Shown: piece after piece, positions 53,418 through 63,334 of the stretch
Numbering within the stretch: position 1 is the stretch's first letter
How the letters are laid out: each line of letters begins with the position of its first letter
Translations under genes and position numbers: made by a program
DNA from: Glutamicibacter mishrai
Lineage (GTDB): Bacteria > Actinomycetota > Actinomycetes > Actinomycetales > Micrococcaceae
Length of the DNA stretch: 64,000 bases
Reading direction: 5' to 3'
Assembly: GCF_012221945.1 (NCBI RefSeq)
Contig: NZ_CP032549.1
Coordinates: 1,798,001-1,862,000, forward strand
Notes under the pieces: model-generated
What the model saw: the letters and a program-made list of their open reading frames with translations, nothing else
Told to the model about the DNA's origin: nothing
The model's database searches: none

Positions 53418-54355
53418 ACCAGGCTTTGCTCGCGGCCCGCACCGCCATTGCCCGGGCCTCCGGCCCGGGACTCACCCTGATCGGGGTCTCCGGCGGCGCG
53501 GACTCGCTGGCCCTGGCCATTGCGGCAGCCACCCTGCCCGATCCCTTCGGCGCAGTGATCGTGGACCACGGATTGCAACCGGGCAGCGCGCAGGTCGCGC
53601 AGCGGGCCGCCGGGCAATGCCGCGAGCTGGGCTTGGACCCGGTGCTGGTTTATCCGGTGCAGACTGCCGGCGATGAAGCCTCGGCCCGGGCGGCCCGCTA
53701 TGAGCAGTTCGAGCTGGCGCTGAGCCGCACCGGCGCCCAGCGGATGCTGCTCGCGCACACCCGTGATGACCAGGCTGAGCAGGTGCTGCTCGGGCTTATC
53801 CGCGGTTCGGGCACCCGATCCCTGGCAGGGATCCCGGCCGAACGCGGACCTTACCGAAGGCCGCTGCTGGATCTGTCCCGGAAGCAGACCGAAGAGATCT
53901 GCCAGGACGCGCGGGTCGACTATTGGGAAGATCCGAGCAATTCCGACACCGGCTACCGGCGGAACCTGATCCGCCACGAGATCCTGCCGTTTTTGGCTGA
54001 GCGGCTCGGCGGGCATCTGCCCGAGGCCCTGGCCCGCACCGCATCGCTGGCGGCCGCCGACGCAGATGCCCTCGACCAGTGGGCGCAAACGGCCAAGGAG
54101 CAGCACGGGCTGAACCTGCGGGAGCTTTCCACGCTCCCGGTGGCGGTGGCCTCCAGAGTGTTACGCCTTTTCGCCATCGAAGCCGGCGCGAAAAATGTGG
54201 GCCATGAGCGAACACAGGCGCTGTGCGCGCTGGCCGGAATCGGCGGGCCCAAGTCCAAATCTGCTGGTCCGGTGCAACTGGATGGCAAAATCAGCGCCTT
54301 TCGGCGCGGCCCGGTGATCGTTTTCACGAGGACCGGCTCAACAACAGATCACTAA
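53414..54355 (+). CDS. tilS: tRNA(Ile)-lysidine synthase TilS
   Basis: A 313-residue enzyme that converts C34 of tRNA-Ile(CAU) to lysidine, changing its codon from AUG to AUA. The PP-loop SGGADS (26-31) binds ATP; LLAHTRDDQAEQVLLGLIRGSG and DPSNSDTGYRRNLIRHEILP are TilS signatures. It lacks the long C-terminal domains of the E. coli enzyme, as is usual in actinobacteria. It overlaps the DUF2342 gene by ATGA. Confidence 0.93.
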   Translation: MNQALLAARTAIARASGPGLTLIGVSGGADSLALAIAAATLPDPFGAVIVDHGLQPGSAQVAQRAAGQCRELGLDPVLVYPVQTAGDEASARAARYEQFELALSRTGAQRMLLAHTRDDQAEQVLLGLIRGSGTRSLAGIPAERGPYRRPLLDLSRKQTEEICQDARVDYWEDPSNSDTGYRRNLIRHEILPFLAERLGGHLPEALARTASLAAADADALDQWAQTAKEQHGLNLRELSTLPVAVASRVLRLFAIEAGAKNVGHERTQALCALAGIGGPKSKSAGPVQLDGKISAFRRGPVIVFTRTGSTTDH

Positions 54356-54404
54356 ATGTGGCACTCTAGGTAAGTACCACACCTCTAGAATCAGGAGAAC
54401 CCTC

Positions 54405-54956
54405 GTGGATTCCACTGCAGTCAAAGCCGATCTGGCGCATGTTCTGTACACCAAGGAAGAAATCCAGGCTCGCGTGGCAGAACTCGCCGCGCAGATCGAC
54501 AAGGACTACGAGGGCCGCGACATTCTCGTCGTGGGTGTGCTCAAGGGTGCCGTGATGATCATGGCCGACCTGGTCCGTGCGCTGAAGTCGCACCTGACCA
54601 TGGACTGGATGGCAGTATCCTCCTACGGTTCGGGAACCCAGTCCTCCGGCGTGGTACGCATCCTCAAGGACCTGGACTCGGATCTGATGGGCAAGCACGT
54701 GCTGATCGTCGAGGACATCATCGACTCGGGCCTGACCCTGTCCTGGCTGAAGTCCAACCTGGAATCCCGCGGCCCGGCATCGGTGGAAATCTGCGCCCTG
54801 CTGCGCAAGCCCGAGGCTGCCAAGGTCGAGATCGACGTGAAGTACGTCGGCATGGACATTCCTAATGAATTCGTCGTGGGCTACGGCCTGGACTACGCGG
54901 AAAAGTACCGCAACCTGGACTGCGTGGGCACCTTGGCTCCGCATATCTACCAGTAG
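54405..54956 (+). CDS. hpt: Hypoxanthine phosphoribosyltransferase
   Basis: A 183-residue purine-salvage transferase converting hypoxanthine or guanine with PRPP to IMP or GMP. The PRPP-binding motif is VLIVEDIIDSGLTL; LVVGVLKGAVMIMADL and the SSYGSGTQSSG flexible loop are also present, with VGYGLDYAEKYRNL near the C-terminus. GTG 54405 has AGGAG 7 bases upstream. Confidence 0.95.
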   Translation: MDSTAVKADLAHVLYTKEEIQARVAELAAQIDKDYEGRDILVVGVLKGAVMIMADLVRALKSHLTMDWMAVSSYGSGTQSSGVVRILKDLDSDLMGKHVLIVEDIIDSGLTLSWLKSNLESRGPASVEICALLRKPEAAKVEIDVKYVGMDIPNEFVVGYGLDYAEKYRNLDCVGTLAPHIYQ

Positions 54957-55064
54957 GGGAACTTTTTTCGCCGGTCTGGCGTTGAGAAGTATCGAAGGTG
55001 GCGTGACCCGGACGCCAGAGCAGTGCGTGAGGGGGATGCGTGAGGCGCGGGGCCTTGCGGATCA

Positions 55065-56990
55065 ATGAAAACGAAGAAGCTTTTTAATAGCTGGATCATG
55101 TGGGTTGTACTCGGCGTCCTGGCCGTAGTGCTGTTTTTGCCGATGGTTTTCGGCAATAGCTCTGCGAAGGTCGATACGTCGGTAGGCCTGCAACAGCTGA
55201 CCAGTGGCAATGTCACCGAAGCCAAGATGTTCGACTCGGATCAGCGCGTCGATTTGAAGCTGCGCGACTCGTTGAAGATCGACGGCGTCGACAAGGGCAA
55301 CTCGGTGAGCTTCTACTACTCCACCGCGCGTGCCCAGCAGGTCGCCAATGCGATCACCAAGGCCGAACCGGGCAAGTTCACCGACCAGCCGGTGCAGAGC
55401 AACTGGCTGCTCTCGATGCTCGGCGTGATCATCCCATTCCTGCTGATCGCCGCCATTTTCTGGTTCATCCTCGCCCGCTCCCAGGGCGGTGGCTCCAAGG
55501 TCATGCAGTTCGGCAAGTCCAAGGCGAAGCTGATCACCAAGGACATGCCGCAGGTGACCTTCAAAGATGTCGCCGGCGCTGACGAGGCCGTGGAAGAACT
55601 CCACGAAATCAAGGAATTCCTGCAGGAACCAGCCAAGTTCCAGGCCGTGGGTGCAAAGATCCCCAAGGGCGTGCTGCTCTACGGCCCTCCAGGCACCGGC
55701 AAGACCCTGCTCGCCAAGGCCGTGGCCGGCGAAGCCCAGGTGCCGTTCTACTCGATCTCCGGTTCGGACTTCGTGGAGATGTTCGTCGGCGTGGGCGCCA
55801 GCCGCGTGCGCGACCTGTTCGAACAGGCCAAGAACAACTCGCCTGCCATCATCTTCGTTGACGAGATCGACGCCGTTGGCCGCCACCGCGGCGCCGGCAT
55901 CGGCGGCGGCAACGATGAGCGAGAACAGACCCTGAACCAGCTGCTCGTTGAGATGGATGGCTTCGACGCCACCACCAACGTCATCCTGATCGCCGCGACT
56001 AACCGTCCGGACGTGCTGGACCCGGCCCTGCTGCGCCCAGGCCGTTTCGACCGCCAGATCCCGGTGGAGGCACCGGATCTGAAGGGCCGCGAAGACATCC
56101 TCAAGGTCCACGTCAAGGGCAAGCCGATGGATGCCACCGTGGATCTGAACGCCGTGGCCAAGAAGACCCCGGGCTACACCGGTGCCGACCTGGCCAACGT
56201 GCTCAACGAAGCCGCGCTGCTGACCGCGCGCTCCAACGCCAACCTGATTGACGATCGCGCCCTGGATGAGGCGATCGACCGCGTAATGGCCGGCCCGCAG
56301 AAGCGCACCCGGTTGATGGACGAGCACGAGCGCAAGGTCACCGCCTACCACGAGGGCGGCCACGCCCTGGTGGCCGCGGCCATGAACCAGACTGCACCGG
56401 TCACCAAGATCACCATCCTGCCTCGCGGCCGCGCCCTGGGCTACACCATGGTGGTGCCGGAGTCCGATAAGTACTCGGTGACCCGCAACGAGCTGCTGGA
56501 CCAGATGGCCTACGCCATGGGCGGCCGCGTGGCCGAGGAGATCGTCTTCCACGATCCATCCACCGGCGCTTCGAATGACATCGAGAAGGCCACCTCCACG
56601 GCCCGCAAGATGGTCACCGAATACGGCATGAGCGAAAAGGTCGGCGCCGTGCGCCTGGCCGGTTCCGCCGCGGAACAGCAGATGGGCGGAGCCCAGCGCG
56701 AATTCTCCGACGAAATGGCGCACCTGGTGGACCAGGAAGTGCGCGAGCTGATCGAGCAGGCGCATAACGACGCCTACCAGGCGCTGATGACCAACCGCCA
56801 CGTGCTCGACCGCCTCGCCCTGGCCCTGCTGGAGCGCGAGACGCTGAACCAGAAGGAAATCGCCGAGATCTTCTCCGATCTGCAAAAGCGCGAGGTGCGC
56901 GATGTGTGGCTGAGCAATGAGGGGCGTCCGGTCCACTCAGATGGCCCGGTATTAAGCCCCAAGGAGCGCGCAGCTTCCTCGACCGACTAG
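55065..56990 (+). CDS. ftsH: ATP-dependent zinc metalloprotease FtsH
   Basis: A 641-residue membrane-anchored AAA protease. Two helices (about 9-29 and 114-136) enclose an extracytoplasmic domain. The AAA module has Walker A GPPGTGKT (207-214), Walker [34 protein letters not shown], and the protease has HEGGH zinc motif. It degrades membrane and regulatory proteins. No strong Shine-Dalgarno precedes ATG 55065. It leads directly, 9 bases later, into folE. Confidence 0.96.
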   Translation: MKTKKLFNSWIMWVVLGVLAVVLFLPMVFGNSSAKVDTSVGLQQLTSGNVTEAKMFDSDQRVDLKLRDSLKIDGVDKGNSVSFYYSTARAQQVANAITKAEPGKFTDQPVQSNWLLSMLGVIIPFLLIAAIFWFILARSQGGGSKVMQFGKSKAKLITKDMPQVTFKDVAGADEAVEELHEIKEFLQEPAKFQAVGAKIPKGVLLYGPPGTGKTLLAKAVAGEAQVPFYSISGSDFVEMFVGVGASRVRDLFEQAKNNSPAIIFVDEIDAVGRHRGAGIGGGNDEREQTLNQLLVEMDGFDATTNVILIAATNRPDVLDPALLRPGRFDRQIPVEAPDLKGREDILKVHVKGKPMDATVDLNAVAKKTPGYTGADLANVLNEAALLTARSNANLIDDRALDEAIDRVMAGPQKRTRLMDEHERKVTAYHEGGHALVAAAMNQTAPVTKITILPRGRALGYTMVVPESDKYSVTRNELLDQMAYAMGGRVAEEIVFHDPSTGASNDIEKATSTARKMVTEYGMSEKVGAVRLAGSAAEQQMGGAQREFSDEMAHLVDQEVRELIEQAHNDAYQALMTNRHVLDRLALALLERETLNQKEIAEIFSDLQKREVRDVWLSNEGRPVHSDGPVLSPKERAASSTD

Positions 56991-56999
56991 GATCGAAGC

Positions 57000-57578
57000 G
57001 TGAGTGAACTAGAACAGATCGATCAGCCGCGGATCGCGGCAGCCGTCCGCGAGATCCTGGAGGCCATTGGCGAGGATCCCGATCGCGACGGCTTGGCAGA
57101 GACCCCCAAGCGGGTGGCCAAGGCCTATGCGGAATTCTTCGCCGGCTTGCACCAGGACGCGGCAGAGCACCTGTCGACCACTTTCGACATCGAGCATGAC
57201 GAGATGGTCCTGGTCAAGGACATCCCGTTCTACTCGACCTGCGAGCACCACCTGGTGCCCTTCTACGGATCGGCGCATATCGGCTACATCCCGGGCAAGG
57301 GCGGCAAGGTCACCGGGCTGTCCAAGCTGGCCCGACTGGTCGAGGTCTACGCCCGCCGCCCGCAGGTCCAGGAGCGCCTGACCACGCAGATCGTCGATTC
57401 GCTGGTGGAGCACCTGAACCCGGCCGGCGCGATCGTCGTCGTCGAATGCGAGCACATGTGCATGTCCATGCGCGGGGTGCAAAAGCCCGGAGCGAAGACC
57501 GTGACCAGTGCGGTGCGCGGCCAGCTGCGGGAAACCGCCACCCGTGCCGAAGCCATGAGCCTGATCCTCGGAAAGTAG
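57000..57578 (+). CDS. folE: GTP cyclohydrolase I FolE
   Basis: A 192-residue enzyme making dihydroneopterin triphosphate from GTP, the first step of folate synthesis. Zinc ligands are in [12 protein letters not shown] (Cys and His) and [16 protein letters not shown] (Cys). The [19 protein letters not shown] start is typical. GTG 57000, 9 bases after ftsH. It begins the folate operon folE-folP-folB/K. Confidence 0.96.
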   Translation: MSELEQIDQPRIAAAVREILEAIGEDPDRDGLAETPKRVAKAYAEFFAGLHQDAAEHLSTTFDIEHDEMVLVKDIPFYSTCEHHLVPFYGSAHIGYIPGKGGKVTGLSKLARLVEVYARRPQVQERLTTQIVDSLVEHLNPAGAIVVVECEHMCMSMRGVQKPGAKTVTSAVRGQLRETATRAEAMSLILGK

Positions 57579-57586
57579 GAACCCCT

Positions 57587-58489
57587 ATGTCCCTAGGCGC
57601 CATCCCGGGCACCGGCCCGAACACCAGCCCCCTGCCCGTGATCCGCAAGTCCAAGGTCAAGACCCTGGCTGATCTGCCCACCGACCGCACCCTGGTCATG
57701 GGCATCCTGAACATCACCGAAGACTCCTTCTCCGACGGCGGCGAGTACCTGGACGCCGACGTGGCGATCGACCGCGGGCTGAAGCTGCTGTACTCGGGCG
57801 CCGACATCATCGACGTGGGCGGCGAATCCACCCGCCCCGGCGCCAAGGATGTCGACCCGGAACTGGAGCGCTCGCGCATCATCCCGGTCATCGAGACCCT
57901 GGTGAAGGCCGGTGCCATCGTTTCGGTGGATACCATGCACGTGGGCACCGCCCGCGCGGCCATCAACGCCGGCGCGCACATCATCAACGACGTCTCCGGG
58001 CTGACCTATGAGCCGGGCATGCCCGAGCTGATCGCCGAAACCGGCGTGCCCTACGTGCTGATGCACCGCCGCGGCACCGCGCAGTCCATGGTCGCCGAAG
58101 CGAACTACGAGAACGTGCTCACCGAGGTGGTCGGCGAACTGCGTACCCTGCGTGACGAATTTGTCGCCAAGGGAGTGGCCCCGGAGCAGATCATCATCGA
58201 TCCGGGACTGGGCTTCGCCAAGGACGCCGAGCACAACTGGGCGCTGCTCGGCCACCTGGATGCCATCGAGGAACTGGGCCACCGGGTGCTGATCGGCACC
58301 AGCCGCAAGCGCTTCCTGGGCGAGCTGCTGGCCGAATCCGGCAGCAGCCGGCCCCCGCTGGAACGCGACACCGCCACCGCGGCCACCACCGTGCTGGCCG
58401 CCAAGGACCAGGTCTGGGCCGTGCGCGTGCATGACGTGGTGGGCAGCCGCGACGCCATCGAAGTCGTGAAGGCCTATGGATCGCATTAG
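57587..58489 (+). CDS. folP: Dihydropteroate synthase FolP
   Basis: A 300-residue TIM barrel joining 6-hydroxymethyl-dihydropterin pyrophosphate with p-aminobenzoate; the sulfonamide target. Signatures are MGILNITEDSFSDGG, IIDVGGESTRPGA, NDVSGL, and PGLGFAKDAEHN. ATG 57587, 8 bases after folE, has AGGA upstream. An N-terminal extension of about 35 residues precedes the first barrel strand. Its end overlaps folB-folK by 14 bases. Confidence 0.95.
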   Translation: MSLGAIPGTGPNTSPLPVIRKSKVKTLADLPTDRTLVMGILNITEDSFSDGGEYLDADVAIDRGLKLLYSGADIIDVGGESTRPGAKDVDPELERSRIIPVIETLVKAGAIVSVDTMHVGTARAAINAGAHIINDVSGLTYEPGMPELIAETGVPYVLMHRRGTAQSMVAEANYENVLTEVVGELRTLRDEFVAKGVAPEQIIIDPGLGFAKDAEHNWALLGHLDAIEELGHRVLIGTSRKRFLGELLAESGSSRPPLERDTATAATTVLAAKDQVWAVRVHDVVGSRDAIEVVKAYGSH

Positions 58490-59309
58490 CATCTACGGGA
58501 TTTCTGCCACCGGCTACCATGGGGTTTTCGACCATGAAAAGCGCGATGGCCAGAAGTTCATCATCGACGTGGTGCTGCACGTGGACATCACCCGAGCCGC
58601 GGCCAGCGACAATGTGCTCGACACCGTGCACTACGGCGAGGTCAGCGAGCTGGTGGTCGAGCAGATCCAGGCCGGCCCCTGGGACCTGATCGAAAAGCTG
58701 GGCAGCGAAATCGCCGACGCGATCCTCGCCGCCTACCCCAGCGTGCTTCAAATCGACGTGGTCGTGCACAAGCCGCAGGCCCCGATCCCGGTGCCCTTCA
58801 CCGACGTCACCATCTCGCTGACCCGTGCGCAGAAGCAGCACACCGCGATCATCGCCCTGGGCGCCAACCTCGGCGACCCGAAGGCCACCTTGGCCCAAGC
58901 CGTCAAGGACCTGGGCCAAGAGCTGGAGATCCTTAAGGTCTCGCCGCTGGCGATCACCAAGCCGGTGGGCGGGCCGCCGGACCAGCCGGATTACACCAAC
59001 CAGGTCATCGAGGTGCGCACGCGCCACTCGGCCCACGAGCTGCTGGATCTGTGCCAGGGCATCGAGGCCAAGCACCACCGCACCCGCGAGGTGCGCTGGG
59101 AAGCGCGCACCTTGGACCTGGACCTGATCACCTACGACCAGCTGCGCCTGGATGATGAACGGCTGACCCTGCCGCATCCGCGGGCCGCGATCCGCGGATT
59201 CGTGCTGACCCCGTGGAGCTGGATGGACCCCGACGCGGTGCTCGACGGCCAGCTGGTCTCCCGCCTGGCCTCCGAAGCCGCCGATACCAAGGACATCATC
59301 CGGCTATGA
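58476..59309 (+). CDS. folK: FolB-FolK fusion: dihydroneopterin aldolase and HPPK
   Basis: A 277-residue bifunctional folate enzyme. Residues 1-118 are dihydroneopterin aldolase (ISIYGISATGYHGVFDHEKRDGQ, HYGEVSELV with the catalytic region). Residues about 123-277 are 6-hydroxymethyl-dihydropterin pyrophosphokinase: IIALGANLGDP, VRWEARTLDLDLITYD with the metal Asp pair, and LPHPRAAIRGFVLTPW. The fusion carries the two consecutive steps before FolP. It overlaps folP by 14 bases and the DUF3180 gene by ATGA. Confidence 0.95.
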   Translation: MDRISIYGISATGYHGVFDHEKRDGQKFIIDVVLHVDITRAAASDNVLDTVHYGEVSELVVEQIQAGPWDLIEKLGSEIADAILAAYPSVLQIDVVVHKPQAPIPVPFTDVTISLTRAQKQHTAIIALGANLGDPKATLAQAVKDLGQELEILKVSPLAITKPVGGPPDQPDYTNQVIEVRTRHSAHELLDLCQGIEAKHHRTREVRWEARTLDLDLITYDQLRLDDERLTLPHPRAAIRGFVLTPWSWMDPDAVLDGQLVSRLASEAADTKDIIRL

Positions 59310-59767
59310 GCAAGCTGAAGCTGCGTTGGGTGCTGTGGTGCGCGGTGATCGGTGCCGTCGCCGGCTGGATCGTCCTGCGGGTGCTCACCGCCGCCGGCCG
59401 CTACGCCCCGGTGCTGGACTACTCGGCCCTGTACTCCCTGGGCGCGGTCTGCGCGGTCATCCTCTTCCTCGGCATCCGCGTGAAGCGCTCCACCCTGGGC
59501 AAATCCCATTTCGAGCCGATCGCCGCGGCCCGCACCCTGGTGCTGGCCCAGGCCTCGGCCTATGCCGGCGCGGTCATCACCGGCTGGCATGTGCCGGCCA
59601 TCATGACCCTCTGGCTGGCCAATGGGCAAAGCCCGACCCTGACCCGCGGCCTGGTGCTGGCCGGCGCCGGGGTGCTGATGGTGATCATCGGCTACATTGT
59701 CCAGCATCTGTGCAAGCTACCTCCGGAGGATACCGATGACGCCAACGACTCCGTGGTCACCGAATAG
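59306..59767 (+). CDS. DUF3180 family membrane protein
   Basis: A 153-residue integral membrane protein with four helices (about 8-28, 39-57, 72-92, 110-135) and an acidic C-terminal tail. DUF3180 proteins occur after folK in most actinobacteria; function unknown. The start is ATG 59306, overlapping the folB-folK stop by ATGA. The 3' end overlaps the next gene by 32 bases. Confidence 0.85.
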   Translation: MSKLKLRWVLWCAVIGAVAGWIVLRVLTAAGRYAPVLDYSALYSLGAVCAVILFLGIRVKRSTLGKSHFEPIAAARTLVLAQASAYAGAVITGWHVPAIMTLWLANGQSPTLTRGLVLAGAGVLMVIIGYIVQHLCKLPPEDTDDANDSVVTE

Positions 59768-60233
59768 CTTCACCCCCGCCGACCCGGCATACTTCAAGGT
59801 CAAGCTCACCACCTGGGCACTGACCTGGGGATTGATCTTCCTGGCCAGCCTGGTCCCGGGCGTGCTGCTGGCCAGTGGCGCCAGCGTGCCGCCATGGCTG
59901 GCGATCATCCCGGCGCTGCTCGTGCTGGTGATCGCCCTGCTGATCCTGCGCATCCTGCGCCGCCAGGTCCGCGCCCTGGGCTATCTGGAGCGCGAGGAGG
60001 ACTTCGTGGTGAGCTCCGGGGTGATGTGGCGTAAGCAGCTGGTCATCCCTTACGGGCGCATGCAATATGTCGAGGTCAACAGCGGACCGCTGGAACGCCG
60101 CTATGGGCTGTGCCAGCTGACGCTGAATACCGCAGGCGCCGGGGCCACCGCCCACGTGTACGGATTGCCCGAGGCCCAGGGCCACGCGCTGCGTGAACGC
60201 CTGGTGGCCGCCGGCGAAGAGAAAATGCTGTGA
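59736..60233 (+). CDS. PH domain-containing membrane protein (bPH2, YdbS-like)
   Basis: A 165-residue protein: two helices (about 22-42, 45-65) followed by a bacterial PH-like domain (VVSSGVMWRKQLVIPYGRMQYVEVN, GPLERRYGLCQLTLNTAG). The YdbS half of the YdbS/YdbT pair. GGAGGA lies 5 bases before ATG 59736, inside the DUF3180 gene. Function unknown; YdbS/T are linked to resistance to some class IIb bacteriocins in Bacillus. Coupled to the next gene by overlap. Confidence 0.85.
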   Translation: MTPTTPWSPNSFTPADPAYFKVKLTTWALTWGLIFLASLVPGVLLASGASVPPWLAIIPALLVLVIALLILRILRRQVRALGYLEREEDFVVSSGVMWRKQLVIPYGRMQYVEVNSGPLERRYGLCQLTLNTAGAGATAHVYGLPEAQGHALRERLVAAGEEKML

Positions 60234-61585
60234 ACCAGGACGAGAACTGGCAGCGGGTGCATCCAGCCAGCCCCTTCGTGCGCGGCTGGCTGGCCATCGT
60301 CGGCCTGCTCTACATCTACTGGCAGAATACCGACGAACTCTCCTTCGCCGAGCGCTTTTCCGGAGACCGGCTGATCTGGACGGTGGTGCTGGCCGGGGCG
60401 GCGCTGCTCGTGGTGCTGGTGTTCTACTTCCTCTCCTGGTACTTCACCCGCTACAAGCTCACCGCCACCCACGTCTACGTGAACTCCGGCATGCTCTTCC
60501 GCAGCCAGAAGCAGGCGCGGATCGACAAGGTGCAGGGCATCGACATCGCCCAGCCGCTGCTCGCCCGGATCCTGGGCCTGGCCGAACTGCGCTTCGACGT
60601 GGCAGACTCCTCCGAATCGGTGCTGCGCCTGGCCTTCCTGTCCAAAACCGACGCGCACGCCCTGCGCCAGCTGATCCTGCAGCGCGCCACCGGCCAACTA
60701 GCCGAAGAGCCAGCCGAAGCGCCAGCGCACCCCGCCGCACCCCAAGCCGGTGCCGAACCGGCCGAACCGTTGATGGCCAAGGTGCCCGCCCCCCGGCTGC
60801 TGGCATCGCTGTTCCTCCAGCTGCCGGTGATGATCGGCCTCGTGGCCTGCGTGGTGATCGTGATCTTGTGGCTGTCCGGCATCCAGGGCATCATCGCCGC
60901 GGTCCTGCCGATCCTGCTCAGCTTCGGCAGCTGGTTCTACAAGCAGCTGAACCAAGGCTGGAACTACACCGCCAGTGCCTCGGATACCGGCATGCGCATC
61001 AGCTACGGCCTGGCCGATACCCGCCAGCACTCGATCCCCACCGGCCGGGTGCAGGCCATCTCGGTCACCGCCCCGCTCTTGTGGCGGCTGCTGGGCTGGT
61101 ACAAGGTGGAAGTCAACGTGCTGGGCACAAAAAGCGACGACCTGGACAACCTTCAGGTCCTGCCGGTGGGCGATTTCGAATCGGTCGCCCGCATCATGGG
61201 CATCCTGCTGCCCGATCTCGGCGTAGGCAACCAGCGCGAAGTGCTCTCCACCGCGGTGAGCACCGGCTACGAGCACGGGTTCATCGGCTCCCCTCCACGA
61301 GCCAGGCAGCTCTCGCCGGGCGCCTGGAAGCACCAGGGATTCCTGGCCACCGCCACCACGGTGATTTCCCGCTACGGGTGGCTGGCACGCACCGCCAGCT
61401 TTGTCCCGCACTCCCGGGTCCAAGGCACCGAGTTCAGGCAGGGCCCGTGGGAACAAAAGCGTAAACTGGCCGGGGTCCGCCTGCATTGCGCCGGCGGCAA
61501 TATCATCGGCTACCTGCATCAGGTTGATGCGCAGATCGCAGCGGAATTTACCCTGGCCCAAGCAGCACGCCAGGTTGAAAGGTAG
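60230..61585 (+). CDS. PH domain-containing membrane protein (bPH2, YdbT-like)
   Basis: A 451-residue membrane protein with helices at about 18-35, 45-70 and 190-230 and two or three repeated bPH2 domains (YVNSGMLFRSQKQARIDKVQGIDI; ISYGLADTRQHSIPTGRVQAISV), the YdbT pattern. The central loop is Ala/Glu/Pro-rich. GTG 60230 overlaps the YdbS-like stop. The pair probably forms a membrane complex. Function unknown. Confidence 0.85.
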   Translation: MNQDENWQRVHPASPFVRGWLAIVGLLYIYWQNTDELSFAERFSGDRLIWTVVLAGAALLVVLVFYFLSWYFTRYKLTATHVYVNSGMLFRSQKQARIDKVQGIDIAQPLLARILGLAELRFDVADSSESVLRLAFLSKTDAHALRQLILQRATGQLAEEPAEAPAHPAAPQAGAEPAEPLMAKVPAPRLLASLFLQLPVMIGLVACVVIVILWLSGIQGIIAAVLPILLSFGSWFYKQLNQGWNYTASASDTGMRISYGLADTRQHSIPTGRVQAISVTAPLLWRLLGWYKVEVNVLGTKSDDLDNLQVLPVGDFESVARIMGILLPDLGVGNQREVLSTAVSTGYEHGFIGSPPRARQLSPGAWKHQGFLATATTVISRYGWLARTASFVPHSRVQGTEFRQGPWEQKRKLAGVRLHCAGGNIIGYLHQVDAQIAAEFTLAQAARQVER

Positions 61586-61587
61586 AA

Positions 61588-62454
61588 GTGGACGCACCAC
61601 GTTTGGGAATCGGGATCATCTCCGCCGGCAAGGTCGGCACCGTTCTGGGGGCCGCGCTGGCCGCCAGCGGCCACCGCATCACCGGGATCCACGCCGTCTC
61701 CGAAGCCTCCCGGGTCCGCGCTGACGCGCTCTTGCCGCAGGCCCCGCTGCTGGATCCGCCAGAGATCCTGCGCCGCAGCGAACTGGTGCTCTTCGCGGTG
61801 CCCGATGACGTGCTCGGCGAACTGGTCGCCGGCCTGGCCTCCGCCGGCCACATCCAGCCCGGGCAGCTGATCGCCCACACCGCCGGGCGCTACGGCACCT
61901 CCATTTTGCAGCCGGCCCTCGACGCCGGGGCCTTCGGCCTGGCCATCCACCCGGCCATGACCTTCACCGGGATGAGCATGGACCTGTCCCGGCTGACCGA
62001 CTGCGTCTTCGCGGTCACCGCCGAGGAAGCCATGCTGCCGGTGGCCCAGGCCCTCGTGGTGGAAATGCGGGCCGAACCGGTAGTCATCGCCGAGGCCGAC
62101 CGCGCCAGCTACCATGCTGCCCTGGCCCATGCGGCCAACCACCTGAACACCATCACCGCGCAGTCCGCCGATATCCTGCGCCGCATCGGTGTTGAGGACC
62201 CCGCCAATACGCTGCGCGCGCTGATGAATGCCAGCCTCGATAACGCCCTGCGTTCGGGTGCCGGAGCGTTGACCGGACCGGTGGCCCGCGGGGATATCGG
62301 CACCGTGTCAGCCCACCTCGATGCCCTGTCCGGGGATCCGGCCGAAACCAATAATTCCTACCGCAGCCTCTCGCGGGCCACCGCCTTGCGCGCTGCGCAG
62401 CGCGGGCTGATCTCCCAGGCCACGGTGGAAGAACTGTTGCGAGTTCTAGAATAG
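61588..62454 (+). CDS. Rossmann-fold protein with DUF2520 domain
   Basis: A 288-residue protein built like ketopantoate reductase: an N-terminal NAD(P)-binding Rossmann domain (LGIGIISAGKVGTVLGAAL, AVPDDVL) and a C-terminal DUF2520 helical domain (YHAALAHAANHLNTI, GALTGPVARGDIGTVSAHL). Located 2 bases after the YdbT-like gene and 4 bases before panC, an arrangement widely kept in actinobacteria. Its role in pantothenate synthesis, perhaps as a ketopantoate reductase, is inference. GTG start 61588. Confidence 0.85.
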   Translation: MDAPRLGIGIISAGKVGTVLGAALAASGHRITGIHAVSEASRVRADALLPQAPLLDPPEILRRSELVLFAVPDDVLGELVAGLASAGHIQPGQLIAHTAGRYGTSILQPALDAGAFGLAIHPAMTFTGMSMDLSRLTDCVFAVTAEEAMLPVAQALVVEMRAEPVVIAEADRASYHAALAHAANHLNTITAQSADILRRIGVEDPANTLRALMNASLDNALRSGAGALTGPVARGDIGTVSAHLDALSGDPAETNNSYRSLSRATALRAAQRGLISQATVEELLRVLE

Positions 62455-62458
62455 AAGC

Positions 62459-63331
62459 GTGAAAAACCCCAAGATCGTTAAAACCCGTGCCGAGCTGAAG
62501 GCTGCCATTGCCCAAGCCAACCCGGGATCATTGGGCTTCGTGCCCACCATGGGAGCCCTGCATGCAGGCCACAGCTCCCTGTTCAAAGCCGCTCGCGACG
62601 AAAACGAGCTGGTCGTCATCTCCATCTTCGTCAACGAACTGCAGTTCAACGACGCCAACGACTACGCCCGCTACCCGCGCCAGCTCGAGCAAGACGCCCA
62701 GCTGGCCGGCGAAGCCGGAGTCGACATCATCTTCGCCCCCGAGGCCCACGAGATCTACCACGCCGGACTCCCGCTGATCCAGCTGCATTCCGGAAGCATG
62801 GGAGAGGTCTACGAAGGGGCTTCACGGCCCGGCCATTTTGATGGAATGCTGGCCGTCGTCTCCAAGCTCTTGCACCTGGCCGATCCGCGCCAGGGCGAAT
62901 ACCGCGCCTACTTCGGGCAGAAGGATGCCCAGCAGGTAGTGCTCATCCGCCGCATGGTCGCCGACCTGGACTACCCGGTGCAGCTGCGCCTGGTGCCGAT
63001 CGTGCGCAGTGCCAAGGGCCTGGCTCTCTCCAGCCGCAATGCGCTGCTCAGCGATCAGGAGAAGGAAGCGGCCCTGGTCCTGCACCGCGCCATCGGGCTG
63101 GTCGCCGACCGCGCCGCACACAACGAGCCGCTGAATATTGAGGACGCCATCGGGCTATTCCAGATGGAACCGCTGGTCCAGCTGGACTACTTCGTGGTGG
63201 TTGACCCCAATACCTTGCAGGAGCTGGCCTTCAACTGTCAGGACACCCCGTTCACCGGCGAGGGCCTGATCCTCGTGGCCGCCACCGTGGGCCAGGTGCG
63301 ATTGATCGACAACCAGCCGATCAGCGCCTAG
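62459..63331 (+). CDS. panC: Pantothenate synthetase PanC
   Basis: A 290-residue ATP-dependent ligase joining pantoate and beta-alanine. FVPTMGALHAGHSSL contains the HxGH motif; FVNELQFND, SRPGHFDGMLAVV, FGQKDAQQV and KGLALSSRN (KMSKS-like) follow in the usual order. FVNELQF has Glu where FVNPxQF is common. GTG 62459 starts 4 bases after the DUF2520 gene. It ends three bases from the convergent nitronate monooxygenase stop. Confidence 0.94.
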   Translation: MKNPKIVKTRAELKAAIAQANPGSLGFVPTMGALHAGHSSLFKAARDENELVVISIFVNELQFNDANDYARYPRQLEQDAQLAGEAGVDIIFAPEAHEIYHAGLPLIQLHSGSMGEVYEGASRPGHFDGMLAVVSKLLHLADPRQGEYRAYFGQKDAQQVVLIRRMVADLDYPVQLRLVPIVRSAKGLALSSRNALLSDQEKEAALVLHRAIGLVADRAAHNEPLNIEDAIGLFQMEPLVQLDYFVVVDPNTLQELAFNCQDTPFTGEGLILVAATVGQVRLIDNQPISA

Positions 63332-63334
63332 CTC

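Noticed and set aside
55062..56936. A long minus-strand open frame opposite ftsH
   Set aside because: Exact mirror of ftsH codon bias; ftsH is unmistakable on the plus strand.
60193..61464. A 423-codon plus-strand frame overlapping the YdbT-like gene
   Set aside because: Arg/Pro/His-rich out-of-frame translation of GC-rich sequence; the PH-domain protein in the other frame is coherent.
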